Notes under the pieces: model-generated
The model's database searches: none
What the model was told of the DNA's origin: nothing
The model's input: the letters and a program-made list of their open reading frames with translations, nothing else
NCBI GenBank assembly: GCA_903813345.2
Contig: CAIIXF020000007.1
Coordinates: 30,102,698-30,166,697, forward strand
DNA from: Owenia fusiformis
Lineage: Eukaryota; Annelida; Polychaeta; Sabellida; Oweniidae
DNA length: 64,000 nucleotides
Reading direction: 5' to 3'
In this document: positions 11,389-22,335 of the stretch, piece after piece
How the letters are laid out: the number at the start of each line of letters is the position of its first letter
How positions within the stretch are numbered: the first letter of the stretch is position 1
Program-made: the position numbers and the translations under genes

Positions 11389-12640
11389 CGAGGGGTGATC
11401 AATAAGTAATGGACGCTTTTTTACATTAATACTTTTTATAAACCAATCTCTTTAACTTTTTCATCAGTGATACATTATTCAATTTTCTATCAACTCTGAA
11501 GATTTGGAGACAAATTATGCTATATATTTTGATATATCTTTATTTCTGTGAAGGAGGTATAGGTACCCCAGGACCGACATAACGTCACACATTCTGAAGC
11601 TATTTAGCTCATTTAAAGTACAATGCAGTTTAATGCAAGTTGAACAAAACGAACCATGATGGTTATGAATTACACCATTTCGATACGCCATAATTGATTT
11701 TGAATATTATTTATTAACTTATCCTTGATAACGTGACGTCATAAATGGGTATGCGGGGCACTATTTTGACGTTAAAATTACACAATTTTCAATTTATTCA
11801 TCATATGTTCACATTTTTTGTATTTGTTTTATTTCAACTGAATAAACAGTCCTATTGCCATGGTAACTATGTGACATCATATAACTGCTGTACAAGATGC
11901 AAAAATTCTTGGAATTGATGACATCCTACATATTTGCATGACATCACACAACTAATGCATGACATCAGTCATTAGTCAGACACCAAAATGGCTACTGCAG
12001 GAGGGGATGCAGATTTGCTCAGAAAAGAACTCATTATGCAGATAAGAAGCTCTATCCGTTTCTGTGTCATGGACAATCTATCAAAAGAAGAAACTTTATT
12101 CACCCTATTCACCTGATACGGCAGTATTAGATTTCGCTGTTTTCAACAGATTGAAGGAAGCTCTGAGGGGGATTCGCTTTGGCTCAGTTGATGATCTTAA
12201 AGCAGGTGTTCAGAATGCACTAAAGGAGAAGTTTCCAGCTGGGTTCCGTGACCAATACAAGCAATGGGTTCAGAGACAGAGGCTATGAATTCAACACGAT
12301 GGTTCATATTTTGAGCATTTAATGTAGATGACAGTGGAGGACTATGTGAACATATAATCTAACAAGCATATTAAGACATCAAAGGGTGTTAAATATATCG
12401 TAAAATGTGACTAAAACGTTTAGATTTAATGATCCAAACCGTAATACTAAACAGTGCCCCGCATACCCTTTTGTGACGTCACATGATGTTGGATAACTTA
12501 AAAACTAGTTAGACATTTTCAAATTAATTTGATACAATGATTTGAAAATGAATTACACACATACTGTGAAAATTTCAATGAAAAATATTATAGACTAATA
12601 AAATGAGAGTGTTTTTCCGGGAACTTATTGAACGACCTGG
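11389..12640 (+). mobile_element. Internally deleted mariner-like element
   Basis: A 1252-bp element flanked by TA on both sides (11387-11388 and 12641-12642). The left end reads CGAGGGGTGATCAATAAGT; the right end, read inward, is CCAGGTCGTTCAATAAGT, an imperfect inverted repeat of the mariner type sharing TCAATAAGT. Inside is a fragment of a mariner transposase C-terminus. Total length is near the usual 1.3 kb, but only about 100 codons of recognisable transposase remain, so noncoding sequence has replaced much of the gene. Confidence 0.75.
11986..12288 (+). pseudogene. Mariner transposase remnant (N-terminal start plus C-terminal end)
   Basis: The frame from 12064 contains SPYSPDTAVLDF, then an LK-x2-L-x-G-x-RF segment, the familiar region around the third catalytic Asp of mariner transposases (HPPYSPDL-x-P-x-DF). 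Just upstream, an ATG at 11986 opens a frame with IRSSIRFCV, resembling the N-terminal helix-turn-helix start of mariner proteins, but it is out of frame with the C-terminal part. The first two catalytic aspartates are missing. Not functional. Confidence 0.65.
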
Positions 12641-12714
12641 TATATTGTATACAGGCATAGCCAAACATGAGGCTTTAACATATACACTAAGTACAGAATA
12701 AAATGTTTTCCTTA

Positions 12715-13020
12715 TTACATTTCATCAAATAACCTTTTTGGTTTTGTACTTACACGAGAAGAACGTCTCAAAACTACAGGTTCATGTGACTGATTTTCAG
12801 TTTGAGTATTTATACCTGTATTCTGGTTACTATGGTTACCATTTGAAGAACGTGAACTTGGTTCATTACATTGAACTACAGGTGTACTTTCAGGTGTTGA
12901 AATAGTTTGCCTTGCAGTGACTGGGGTAGTTACATTTCCAGGAATACTGACTTGTGAGTTTTCACTACTTGTGACTTGTGTTAATATGGTCTGAATGACA
13001 ATATCTAACTCTGTATCCAC
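12715..13020 (-). pseudogene. C-terminal tail of Ty3/Gypsy pol, severed by insertion
   Basis: A polar, Ser/Thr/Asn-rich frame ending VVLRRSSRVSTKPKRLFDEM. The R-R-S-x-R-x-S/T-x-P-x-R ending is typical of the extreme C-terminus of Gypsy-type pol polyproteins. It lies downstream on the minus strand of the integrase fragment at 14494-15020 and is separated from it by the CACTA-ended element. The roughly 100-150 residues expected between integrase core and tail are missing. Confidence 0.6.
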
Positions 13021-13024
13021 ACTT

Positions 13025-14493
13025 CACTAATGCCTAGGTCACATAGCCGCCGGGCGCCGGCCGATGAGTAGTCATCGGCCGATTTATAAATCGACCGGGC
13101 GCCGGTAACTTTTCACCGATGTCTTGATCTAATCGTGAGTATGGTCACATTAGTACAGGCATCGTACGGCGCCCGCAATCAATTGAATCTGAAAGACATC
13201 CCACGGGTATCGCAAGGCTATCTGCCGATGGCCGTACGGCACCCGCCAGGACATCGGTCGATCTACAGGCCTCTAGATTTATACTAAATTCTTGTATGAC
13301 CCAGTTTGACTGTTCCACATGGCATGAATGCAAGATTTGAAAACGAAATACTTCGATAGACTTCCAGGATAATAATGTTTTCATGCAATAAAAATCAGAA
13401 AAAGAAGATCCTCTAAATAGGTTCAATATTTAGAAAAAAATGCTGACATGGGATCCCAATTCATAATTTTTCAAATTGTTTGATTGATATTTTTGCTATC
13501 ATGGATACTTCAATTAAAAGAAAACATATTGTTTTAATAGAAACACTGTATTTATGCCCAGCAAGTACTCATGGTGAAAGATATGACCGTCTAAAATCAC
13601 TTGCCATACTGCACGTTGTCTTTTCATCAAAGTGCACCCTGACCTTAATTCATTTTTAGATCTTTCATATAAACAAATATTATGTCTACCTGTCCATCCG
13701 ATGCTATTAGCAAAATTCCCTATTTCTGCATCTTTCTTTTGTCTGTTCTCGTAAATTTGTTTGGTCATAAAAATATGGCCTATCATCAAAAATTGGCAAT
13801 TTTTTCTTTTATTTCAAATGGAAAATCCTCTTCCCCAGACACATCTAAATCTTCATCATCCACCAGTTCACTAGCATTGTTATTGTCTTTTTCCACCTGT
13901 CTTCCCAAGGCCCTCATCATATATGGTCCATTGGCCTTATCCCCTCTATCCTTAGCCTTTGACATATTAACTGTAATTGAGACAGTGAAGTTTCGTATTA
14001 AAATTGTGACCCTTGAAAATACTGTACTCACAAAAACATTCACCCACCCAGCCATTCAAATGTGTGTCATTGTTTTACAGTAAGCCTAATCGTTCCATTT
14101 ATGTTTTATAAAAAATCTCTGACAGTGTGTAGTAATTATAATTCCTTACCTCATTATTTCTAAAACCTTTATACCACTTTATAAGTAATCATTATTAAGA
14201 TTTATCAACAAATTAGCACGCAAAATCCCAAGATGACCGTGCGATGCCACCGGGCGCCGTAAGATAATCGTACGATGACCGGACGGGACACGGTCGGGTA
14301 GGTACCGATGAGTTTGGTTGAGAAAAAATCGCCAAGACATCGGCAACTTTTATCCCCGCGATAAAACTCTGCCGGCGCCCGTACGATGTCTAAAAATCGG
14401 CCGATGAGTGGCGATCATCGCCCGGCGCCCGTACGATGCCCTGGCTCGCCGGCCGATTTTGAACAAAATACTCATCGGCCGGGCGCCGTAGTG
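13025..14493. mobile_element. CACTA-ended DNA transposon, long member of the CCTAGGTCACAT family, inserted in a Gypsy element
   Basis: 1469 bp starting CACTAATGCCTAGGTCACAT and ending GGCCGGGCGCCGTAGTG, so the outer five bases form the inverted pair CACTA/TAGTG. Both ends (about 250 bp each) are rich in GGCGCCCG and CATCGGCCGATGAGT motifs. The AT-rich middle (13270-14220) carries broken coding sequence absent from the short copy at 5131. A matching right end at 40720-40776 ends ATGTGACCTAGGCATTAGTG, showing the right terminus here lost about 18 bases. I could not find a clean target-site duplication. Confidence 0.65.
13514..14055 (-). pseudogene. Broken ORF with a possible MADF/SANT-like domain
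   Basis: Two overlapping minus-strand frames (13786-14055, then 13514-13789), plus a third frame between them, together suggest one damaged gene: an acidic stretch (ELVDDEDLDVSGEED), a segment reading DDRPYFYDQTN, then KKDAEIGNFANSIGW and an LRSG-x-TLMKR-like end. Order and spacing resemble MADF domains (P-x-LYD, W-x-x-I, LR-x-x-Y), found in transposon-encoded DNA-binding proteins. Several frame breaks; no transposase catalytic domain was seen. Tentative. Confidence 0.35.
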
Positions 14494-15020
14494 AAAATCT
14501 TAAGTGCATTTTTCACAATTTGAACACTACGTTCTGCAGCACCATTTGACCTAGGACTGTAAATTGGTACAAGAGTATGCTTAATACCATTTGCATCACA
14601 AAACTTTTGAAACTCATCGGATACAAATTGAGGACCATTGTCCGTAACAATCTCTTTGCATAAACCATATGCAGAAAATATTGTTCTGAGAACTTCAATA
14701 GTTTTCATTGCTGTTGTACATTTCATGTATGGAATTTCTAACCATTTTGAATATGCATCAATTAGTATGAGAAAATTTCTCTGTTCAGACTCTGCGAAGG
14801 CTAAATGTAACCTTTGCCAAGGTCTGGTAGGGAATTTCCATGGCATGACTGGAGACATAGGAGTACTATTTGCTACATAGGAGTACGATTTACATATGTT
14901 ACATTGAGATATACAAGTTGATATGTCTTGGTCTAAATTAGGCCACCACAAATAACTCCTAGCTAAGGCTTTCGTTCTGCATATTCCCATGTGTTCATAA
15001 TGTAAATCACACAATATCAC
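14494..15020 (-). pseudogene. Ty3/Gypsy integrase fragment
   Basis: The open frame contains an H2C2 zinc finger (HYEHMG, WWPNLDQDI, CISQCNIC) and the rve core with all three catalytic acidic residues: D in LILIDAYSKW, D in TDNGPQF and E in NGAAERSVQ. It then runs into the CACTA-ended insertion after VKNALKIF, where APGR and a stop come from the insert. Upstream the frame ends at another insertion. Intact catalytic motifs suggest a fairly young element before disruption. Confidence 0.85.
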
Positions 15021-15495
15021 CCTTGGTATACGCAGCTAACGAAAATTGACCGGTACGGGTCAAAAGCTGGACCGGTACGGGTTAACGGTTTTATTTGAAT
15101 TTAAAATAGCCACAACTTGCTGAATAATGACTTCTTCGTGTTTAATTTGAAATATATGATGCCTCCCAATGCTTTTAAGTACCCCAATTTTTTACAGATT
15201 TTTAAACGGACCAAAACTCTCTAAATGCGCATTTATGCTCTTTTCTCTCGAGAACGACTGTCTCATTTTCACGATAACTTTTATTTAGTACTTCTAACAT
15301 ATAAGATCTATTTTTCCCCATCAAGGTATGATGTAAATGACATGCTATTTACATCTTGTGAGTTTCAATGACGCGCGTTTGATTTTATAAAAAATGCCAA
15401 ACTTTGTGACAAAGAATTTCATCCTGCTTGCAGCGAGAAGACGGACCGGTTCGGGGCAATCTGCTTGCAGCGAGAAGACGGACCGGTTCTTGAAT
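15021..15495. mobile_element. Insertion/deletion replacing the RT-RNase H region of the Gypsy element
   Basis: Between the protease frame and the integrase frame, where about 1.5 kb of reverse transcriptase and RNase H would be expected, lies about 0.47 kb of unrelated sequence. Its left part has two copies of GACCGGTACGGGT (about 15044 and 15069). Its right part has two copies of CTTGCAGCGAGAAGACGGAC about 40 bp apart, each followed by CGGTTC. The paired motifs at both ends suggest an element or a rearranged junction; no TSD was resolved. Confidence 0.5.
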
Positions 15496-16370
15496 GTCGC
15501 TTTGTGTCTTGAGTAATTACCAACGGCAGCTGAGTATACCTCTCTGTACATGAGGTACTTACTGGTAGCTGTAGAGCTCCTAGAACAGTCAACCTTTCCC
15601 CAGAATACGTTTTCAGTTTTACATCAGTGTCTAACAGGGGATATTGTGATAGATGTTTTCTATACAGATACTCAGGCATTACACTCACACTAGCACCAGT
15701 ATCTATATTCATATTCACTTTATGACCATCTATAATCACAGACGTTGATAATGCTGGAGACTTGTCCACAGATATTTTAAAAATACCCATACAATCATCG
15801 TCTTCTGTTGAGCACTCCTCTTCTTCACTAACATAGTGTGTACGCTGGTGACGTTTACTGCTAGGCTTACAGGCTCTGGCCAGGTGTCCTCGGGATTGAC
15901 ATCTATTACAGGTATATTGTCTATATCGACACTTATCTGGTGAGTGCCCATCAGTTCCCAAACAACGAAAACATGATTTCCTATTATTCATGTACTTTTG
16001 GGTTTTCTTACTACGTTGATTTGTAAACTTTCCAGATCTGTCATACACTTTGTTAATATCTGGAATAGTGCTGGGATCTACATGTAGTTCCTTCACATGT
16101 TTCAGTGCCAATTCTACCGATACTGCTATGTCCTGCTTATGTCCTTTGCTTTGAGTTTGTTTGGTACAATCAACCAACAACTTCTTTCGAACAGAATCAT
16201 CCTTAACTCCGCACACTAGCTTATCACGCAAAGCTTGATCCGCTAACTGTTTCATAGTCACTGAATAGACTTCAATATCCTGATCATCAGTTTGTTGAGA
16301 GTTATAAAATTTAAATCTCTCTGCAATAATGCTCTGCTTTGGCTGATAATAGAATTTCTTAGCAAGACTT
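15496..16370 (-). pseudogene. Ty3/Gypsy gag-protease fragment
   Basis: The minus-strand frame carries the end of gag (KFYNSQQTDDQDIEVYSVT, then LRDKLVCGVKDDSVRKKLL), two zinc knuckles (CFRCLGTDGHSPDKC and CNRCQSRGHLARAC, the second a classic C-x2-C-x4-H-x4-C), an acidic linker and a retropepsin active site (NIDTGASVSVM). It is cut on the 5' side near 16370 and on the 3' side by the insertion at 15495. No LTRs were identified. Confidence 0.8.
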
Positions 16371-16705
16371 CAGGAAATGGGCAAGAATGGGTTTGAAAGT
16401 GTGTTTAGAGAGTGGGTGAATAGGCATAAGAAGTGTATAGCTAGAGATTGACATCATGTTGAATAGCTTATTTTCATAACAATGGGACATAAGGACTGTT
16501 TTTGTATCATATTTGTGGTAGTAATAGACATGGGGGTATGAATAAAGCTATCAGAAAGAATAAATATGTTTTGGGAAGTTGTGACGTAAACAAACTTGCC
16601 CCGCATTTTTGTTGTTTTGGTTGCTATAGCAACCACAACTCTGGCCAATCAAATAGAAGACGCTTTAAATTCACAGAATAAAGGTAAAAAGGTTTGGGCT
16701 ACAAA
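16371..16705. other. Unassigned DNA between the Gypsy relic and the foldback arm
   Basis: No coding or repeat landmark recognised beyond AT-rich sequence. Confidence 0.35.
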
Positions 16706-17415
16706 TAGGTCAGCAGCTGAGCAAATTTAAAAAAATAAGTTTGTCCCCTAAGTTTCTCACTGGATTCATGTAGAGCAAGGTCTTGGGCTTATTTTGAGCT
16801 TGGGTTCTCTGTCCTAGCCCCGGCAACGAATGTGAAAACTGGTCGTATAGGTGGCGCCCCCTACAATTCACCCCCAAACCTAAAACTAATTATTATTTTC
16901 ATAATTTAAACATAAAGACATCTCAAATAGCTTAAATTGATCAATGGTACATTAAATTATGCATTAAAATTTTTTTCAATGTGTGAAAATCATAATTTAT
17001 GGAGAAATAGTTGATTAACCCCTTAAAACGCCCCTATTTTAAAGGGGGTACTTAAGTTAACTTCCGTAACTTTTGTGTTAATCAGGATTCTGGCTTAAAA
17101 ATATTCCTGAATATGTATAATTATGCTGTTGAAAGACTGCAGTAACTCTATGTTCATAGCTTTATAACCTTTTGAGAAAAAAAATAAAACGTATTTCCAT
17201 ATAATTTGGATTTGTATTATTTTCAGATAAACCATCATCTATACTTTTTAATTTACTTTCCACACCTTATACCCATGCATAGTATTGATAGTTTTCTTTC
17301 ATTTTAGACCAATATAGATGACTGGAGTTCATAATAGTTCATAATAATAAATAATAAAATAAAATTTAAGCAGAAATAATTAATTTACCCCTTAAGATGC
17401 CCCCTATTTTAAAGA
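16706..17415. repeat. Left arm of a large inverted repeat
   Basis: About 710 bp starting TAGGTCAGCAGCTGAGC, the diverged reverse complement of 21077-21771. Shared landmarks include GGCGCC-CCTACAATTCA-CCCCAAA, ATTAACCCCTTAAAAC and TTCCGTAACTTTTGTGTTA. The short frame at 21215-21463 is a shadow of this repeat. Confidence 0.8.
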
Positions 17416-17811
17416 GTGTGTGTGGGAGACTAAGGAAATATTTTTGAAATTCACATGCATTAAAAGCTTATGATGTTTGGCAATGGATGTTTTAATATGC
17501 TGGTATTCATAATGGTGAGTTTGATATTAATAGCAAATGTAAACCATCCAACATTTCTGAATAAAAGCAAAATTATAATCAATTTTACATCATGAGAAAA
17601 CCCCAAACCTGATATATCTCCTAGCGACCATTAAGTCCATGTTTTCACCAAGATCCACAATCCAATAACTGAGTTTTAAATACTCTAGCATGCATTCCAA
17701 GAGGATAAACCAATGTATGGGCTTATATAATTAAAGATTCAATCTCTCCTTGCAGGTTACTTACTAACATGTTAAGTAATCAAAACAATTACTACTTAAC
17801 ATATATTGTTT

Positions 17812-18675
17812 TTTGGATTGTGCTGTTACAATGACTGAATTGTGCTGGCACAATCACGTCAACACAATCAAGAGGTACATTTATTTCTCTTTGTTTGCTT
17901 CATCAAGTGATCTGAAAGATGAGAAGTAATAATGTACATGCAGGGTATTTCATATCTTTGCACCCCTCCCCCCATAAACTCATACATCTAGCATTGCTAC
18001 CCTATCATTTTATGTATCATATCGAAAGTTACATAGGATTGCAAAGTTTCAGAATCAAGGTGTATCACTGAAAAAAGATACATTGTATCAAAGATTGCGG
18101 GTACGGGGTCATTTAGAGGGCATTTCCTGGTGATTTTTCGACTCAGGTCGGTGATCTGTGCACTTTTTCTCATATCCATTTTTAATGATAGAGGTCGCAC
18201 CAGGGTCCCTGGCCTCTCCATAAGCCACTGCAAGAATCCCATCTATACATCTTTGCGCATAACTGTCACACTCATGTGCACTGAAATCTGCCATGATGAC
18301 AACTGTTTGAAATTTGCAATACAGAAACTCAATTTCCCCTTAAAAGTGCCTTCAAACTGACCAGAAATTCCCCTCGAATGACCCATACCCACATACTTTG
18401 ATACGGCATTTCTTTTTCCAGGGATACCGCTGGATTTTGAAACTTTGCAATCTTATGTAACTTTCCATAAGGAGCAAAATATATATAACATGATGGTGTG
18501 GCAATATGACATGTATGAGTTTATGGGGGATGTATACATATGAAACACCCTGTATGCATTTATTAGTTAAAGTGTACAGATATAAATATTTCTCCATACA
18601 AAGAAAGATATTTACTGGTTGTGTTGAAGTGATTGTGCCAACAAAACCGAGTATATTGTGTCAGCACAATACAAA
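17812..18675. repeat. Inner foldback element, arms about 320 bp
   Basis: The sequence at 17812-18133 is the reverse complement of 18359-18675, around a loop of about 225 bp. Landmarks are TGTGCTGGCACAATCACGTC against GATTGTGCCAACAAAAC, CATAAACTCATACAT against ATGTATGAGTTTATG, and AGTTACATAGGATTGCAAAG against CTTTGCAATCTTATGTAACT. It contains CAGGGT-x-TTTCAT motifs. Noncoding. Confidence 0.75.
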
Positions 18676-18689
18676 AATGATAAATAGAT

Positions 18690-19860
18690 AGCTCCAATTA
18701 GCTCTTCTATAGCCTTTGGTGATTCCCTAGAATGCCATGGAGGTGCTTTAATAGACCCCTTTTATTCCTTAATAGCTTTACTGATAACCAGTATGCCCTG
18801 GTTGTGCTTTAATAACCCCTATTGATTCCTTAGTAGCACTTGGGGACTACTAAGAATGCTTGGTGTTGTTTTATTAATCCTGATTGGTTCTTTCATAGCT
18901 TTAGTAATGGCCTTAGTGATAAGATCGCATGCCCTGGTTGTGCTTTAATAACCCTTATTGGTTCATCAATAGTCTAGGAAATAACCTAGTATATCCTGGT
19001 TGTGCTTTAAACATATGGTTCCTAATAGACCTTTGTGATTTCTCCGTATGCTTGGTTGTGCTTTGATTTCCCCCATTGGTTCATTAAATAGCCTTAGCAA
19101 TTACCTACATGTAGTATGGCTGGTTGTGGTTCAATATCCCGAATTGGTTCCTTTTAAAGTGATTAAACCTAGTATGGCCTGATTGGCTCTGACTGAACTT
19201 TGATACCCACAATTGGTTCCTTAATAACACTAAGTGATTCCTCAGTTTGCTTAGTGATGCTTTAATAATCCCTATTGGTTTCTAAATCTGCCCTTGTACT
19301 CCCTAATATGCCTTGCTGGTGCTTTGATAGCCACAATTGGTACTTTAATATCCATTAGTGATTCCCAAAGATGCCCTTGTTGTGCTTTTGTCACCCACAT
19401 TGGTTCCATGTAGCCTCTAGCCATTCCCTAGTATACCCAGGAAGTTTTTAAATTCATATCTATTGGAGACCCCTAGTATGCCTTGTGGTGCTGCAGTATT
19501 CCTTCATGGTTTCCTAGATACCCTGACTGGTTCAATGGGCTTTCTCTTGAAAGCTCATGATGGTTCCAAGTAGGTCATCATGGTGTTCTGTTCGCCCCTA
19601 AAGAGCACTACAAGGCATATAAGAAGCACTAATGGGTATTTTGAAACTAATTAAAGCTCTCTGGGTATACTAAGGAATTGATAAGGGATATAATGAAACA
19701 AATATGGGGTATTATGGCACAACCAGTGCATATTATGATAGCACTAAGGCTATAAAATAACCAAAGAACCAAAAAAGGATATTAAAGCACCTCTTTCAGT
19801 CTTTAGCTTACTAGGGGTTCAGTTAAGACTATTGAAAAACCAACTAGGGATATGGTATGT
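18690..19860. repeat. About 60-bp minisatellite arranged as a foldback
   Basis: Diverged tandem units of roughly 60 bp with TATGCCCTGGTTGTGCTTTA, AACCCCTATTGATTCC and TAGCCTTAGTGATTCCC-type blocks run through 18690-19560. From about 19590 to 19860 the same words appear in reverse complement (TATTAAAGCACC, GGCATATAAGAAGCAC). A further copy lies at 26790-27070. Confidence 0.7.
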
Positions 19861-19867
19861 GTAATAT

Positions 19868-20090
19868 TTTTGTATTGTGCTGACCTTATTGACTGGGTTG
19901 TGCTGGCACAATTCCTGCAACACAACCAATAAATACCTTTCTTTGTTTATGGAGAAATATTAATGCATGTACATGTACACTTTAACAAATATATATATTA
20001 TTTCTCGTCTTCCTGACCAATAGATACAAAGATACAACATACGAAGAAAAATACTTTCTGCTGGTTGTGTTATGATGATTCTTCGAAAAA
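19868..20090. repeat. Short foldback related to the inner foldback element
   Basis: TTGTATTGTGCTGACCTT through ACACAACCAATAAATACC repeats the outer part of the arms at 17812/18675. The reverse form (ACTTTCTGCTGGTTGTGTTA) follows at about 20044-20085, giving a palindrome with arms of about 90 bp. Confidence 0.6.
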
Positions 20091-20419
20091 ACATACATGC
20101 AGTATCACAGTGACATCAGATTAATAAGTTCATGCATTACTTACAACACTTTCTAAAAGCTTGATTAGATGGTAATTACAGTTACCACTTCCCTTGCACT
20201 TACAAAACATGCAACAATTAATTTTGTTCAGTTCACATAATCTGTTTTGTACCACACTTACTATAATAAATTAGATGGAAGTAGAAATAATCTTGATTTG
20301 CACCATTAAAAATTCAGTCAAAGTGATATCATATTTGAAATCTAAATGGAAAATTACATCTAGGAATGTGTTTTTGCAACTTTGAAAATTTAATTTTCTT
20401 TGAAAATGCAATTTCTAGG

Positions 20420-20735
20420 TTGAAGAGATTCTCCATAGACCCCATGTTAATAAAATCACAAGAAGTGAAATATCTTTGCTTGTATTGGACAGATAATATT
20501 TTCTTTTACTGGGCATATTTTTTAATTTGTACTGTATATAACTATCAGATACATAAGGTGATATGAAAATTGAAACACTAAAGCTGATGAATATTCAAGT
20601 TTAGGGGAACTTTCTAATACCCTGCCATGTTCGGCCCCGAAATTAGCCTCCTGGCGGTGAAACTGGTAACTGCCTATTCGCATCTGGTTTATTACATTAT
20701 AAAATCAGATCATCAGGTGATATACAGATCTAGAA
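20420..20735 (+). repeat. Dispersed repeat, copy inverse to 31495-31785
   Basis: About 310 bp reading GATTCTCCATAGACCCCAT, AAGTGAAATATCTTTGCTTG, then GGTGAAACTGGTAACTGCCT. The reverse complement of 31495-31785 matches throughout with scattered differences. Its interior carries no coding. Confidence 0.7.
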
Positions 20736-21076
20736 TATCCTTTGTATCAAGATTTTCAAAAACGAAGCCATATTTTAATGGGTCAAGCTGAGTATTTGAT
20801 AAAGTCAGATACCGTTGTCACAAATGGCGGACATAACTGTCGCTTCAACTCTTTAATCACTTGGTCCTCGTTTCTCATGGGATTTAATCATCACTAATTC
20901 TGTGCATGTATTAAGCTCATGTGATGATGTATTATATGAAATCCAAATTTCTATCAAATGGGGTCGTGAATCGCCACAATATATCGTCTTGGATATCGTC
21001 AATGACAACAGAATTTGAATTTGAGATAATTTACAAAGACAACAGCAAGTTATAGAAGCTATAGTATATGTATCCC

Positions 21077-21771
21077 TATATAAGGGGTGTTTTAAGAGGT
21101 AAATCAATAATTTCTGCTTAAATTTTTTATTATTATTTATTTTAAGTGAACTACAGTCATCTATATTGGTCTAAAATGAAAGAAAACTATCAATACTATG
21201 TATGGGTATAAGGTGTGGAAAGTAAATTAAAAAGTACAGATGATGGTTTATCTGAAAATAATACAAATCCTAATTATATGGAAATACGTTTAATTTTTTT
21301 CTCAAAAAGTTATAAAGCTATGAACATAGAGTTACTGCAGTCTCTCAACACCATAATTGTACATATTCAGGAATATTTTGAAGCCCAAATCCTGAATAAC
21401 ACAAAAGTTACGGAAGTTAACTTAAGTATCCCCTTTAAAATAGGGGGTGTTTTAAGGGGTTAATCAACTATTTCTCCATAAATTATGATTTTCACACATT
21501 GAAAAAATTTTTAATGAATAATTTAATGTACCATTGATCAATTTAAGCTATTTGAGATGTCTTTATGTTTCAATTATGAGAATAATAATTAGTTTTAAGT
21601 TTGGGGTGAATTGTAGGGGGCGCCACCTGTAGGACCATTTTTCACAATCGTTGCCGGGACTAGGACAGAGAACCGAAGCTCAAAATAAGCCCAAGACCTT
21701 GCTCTACATGAATCCAGTGAGAAACTTAGGGGACAAACTTATTTTTTTAAATTTGCTCAGCTGCTGACCTA
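21077..21771. repeat. Right arm of the large inverted repeat
   Basis: The reverse-complement partner of 16706-17415, ending GCTCAGCTGCTGACCTA. With the left arm it encloses about 3.7 kb of further foldbacks and minisatellite. Confidence 0.8.
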
Positions 21772-22335
21772 AAACCCTGAACATTTCATCAAGATTGGTG
21801 CGATATTAAGAAAGTTACAATATCTTTCACCTTATTTATTGGACACCCTGTATATGAGCATTTGAGTGTTGTAGTAATACGTTTGGTTTACTGTACTTGT
21901 TTTTGGGGTAAGATATTTATAGATTTGAAAAAATGCACATAAACAGCTTTTACGTTTTTTATAATTTATTTTATATCTCAAAGATGTCTATGTACAGAGT
22001 AGGCCAATGAAACGACCTCTATAAGTAATAACTTCAAATAGATAAGCTAAAATGTATATTCATCGGGAAACGAAAATCATTTTCCAAATTAAAGCAATGA
22101 TACGATATTCAATACTAAAAAAATATTATAAAACATCTTGATGGATATTGATAATGAATAGTAGCAATTTAGGCTGAATAACGTACTGATTTCAATGAAA
22201 AAACGAAAACTGCTGACTCAGCAAAATTTAGATCGCCGTCTCCAGAATTTTAGGGGTTAATTTGACCCTCTGGGAAAGAGTATTTAGAACATGTCGAGAG
22301 ACAGACTTAGACACGTCAAGGAATGAACTGTCGTA

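Noticed and set aside
13145-13426. 93-codon minus-strand frame
   Set aside because: It covers the CG-rich arm of the CACTA-ended element and reads no recognisable domain.
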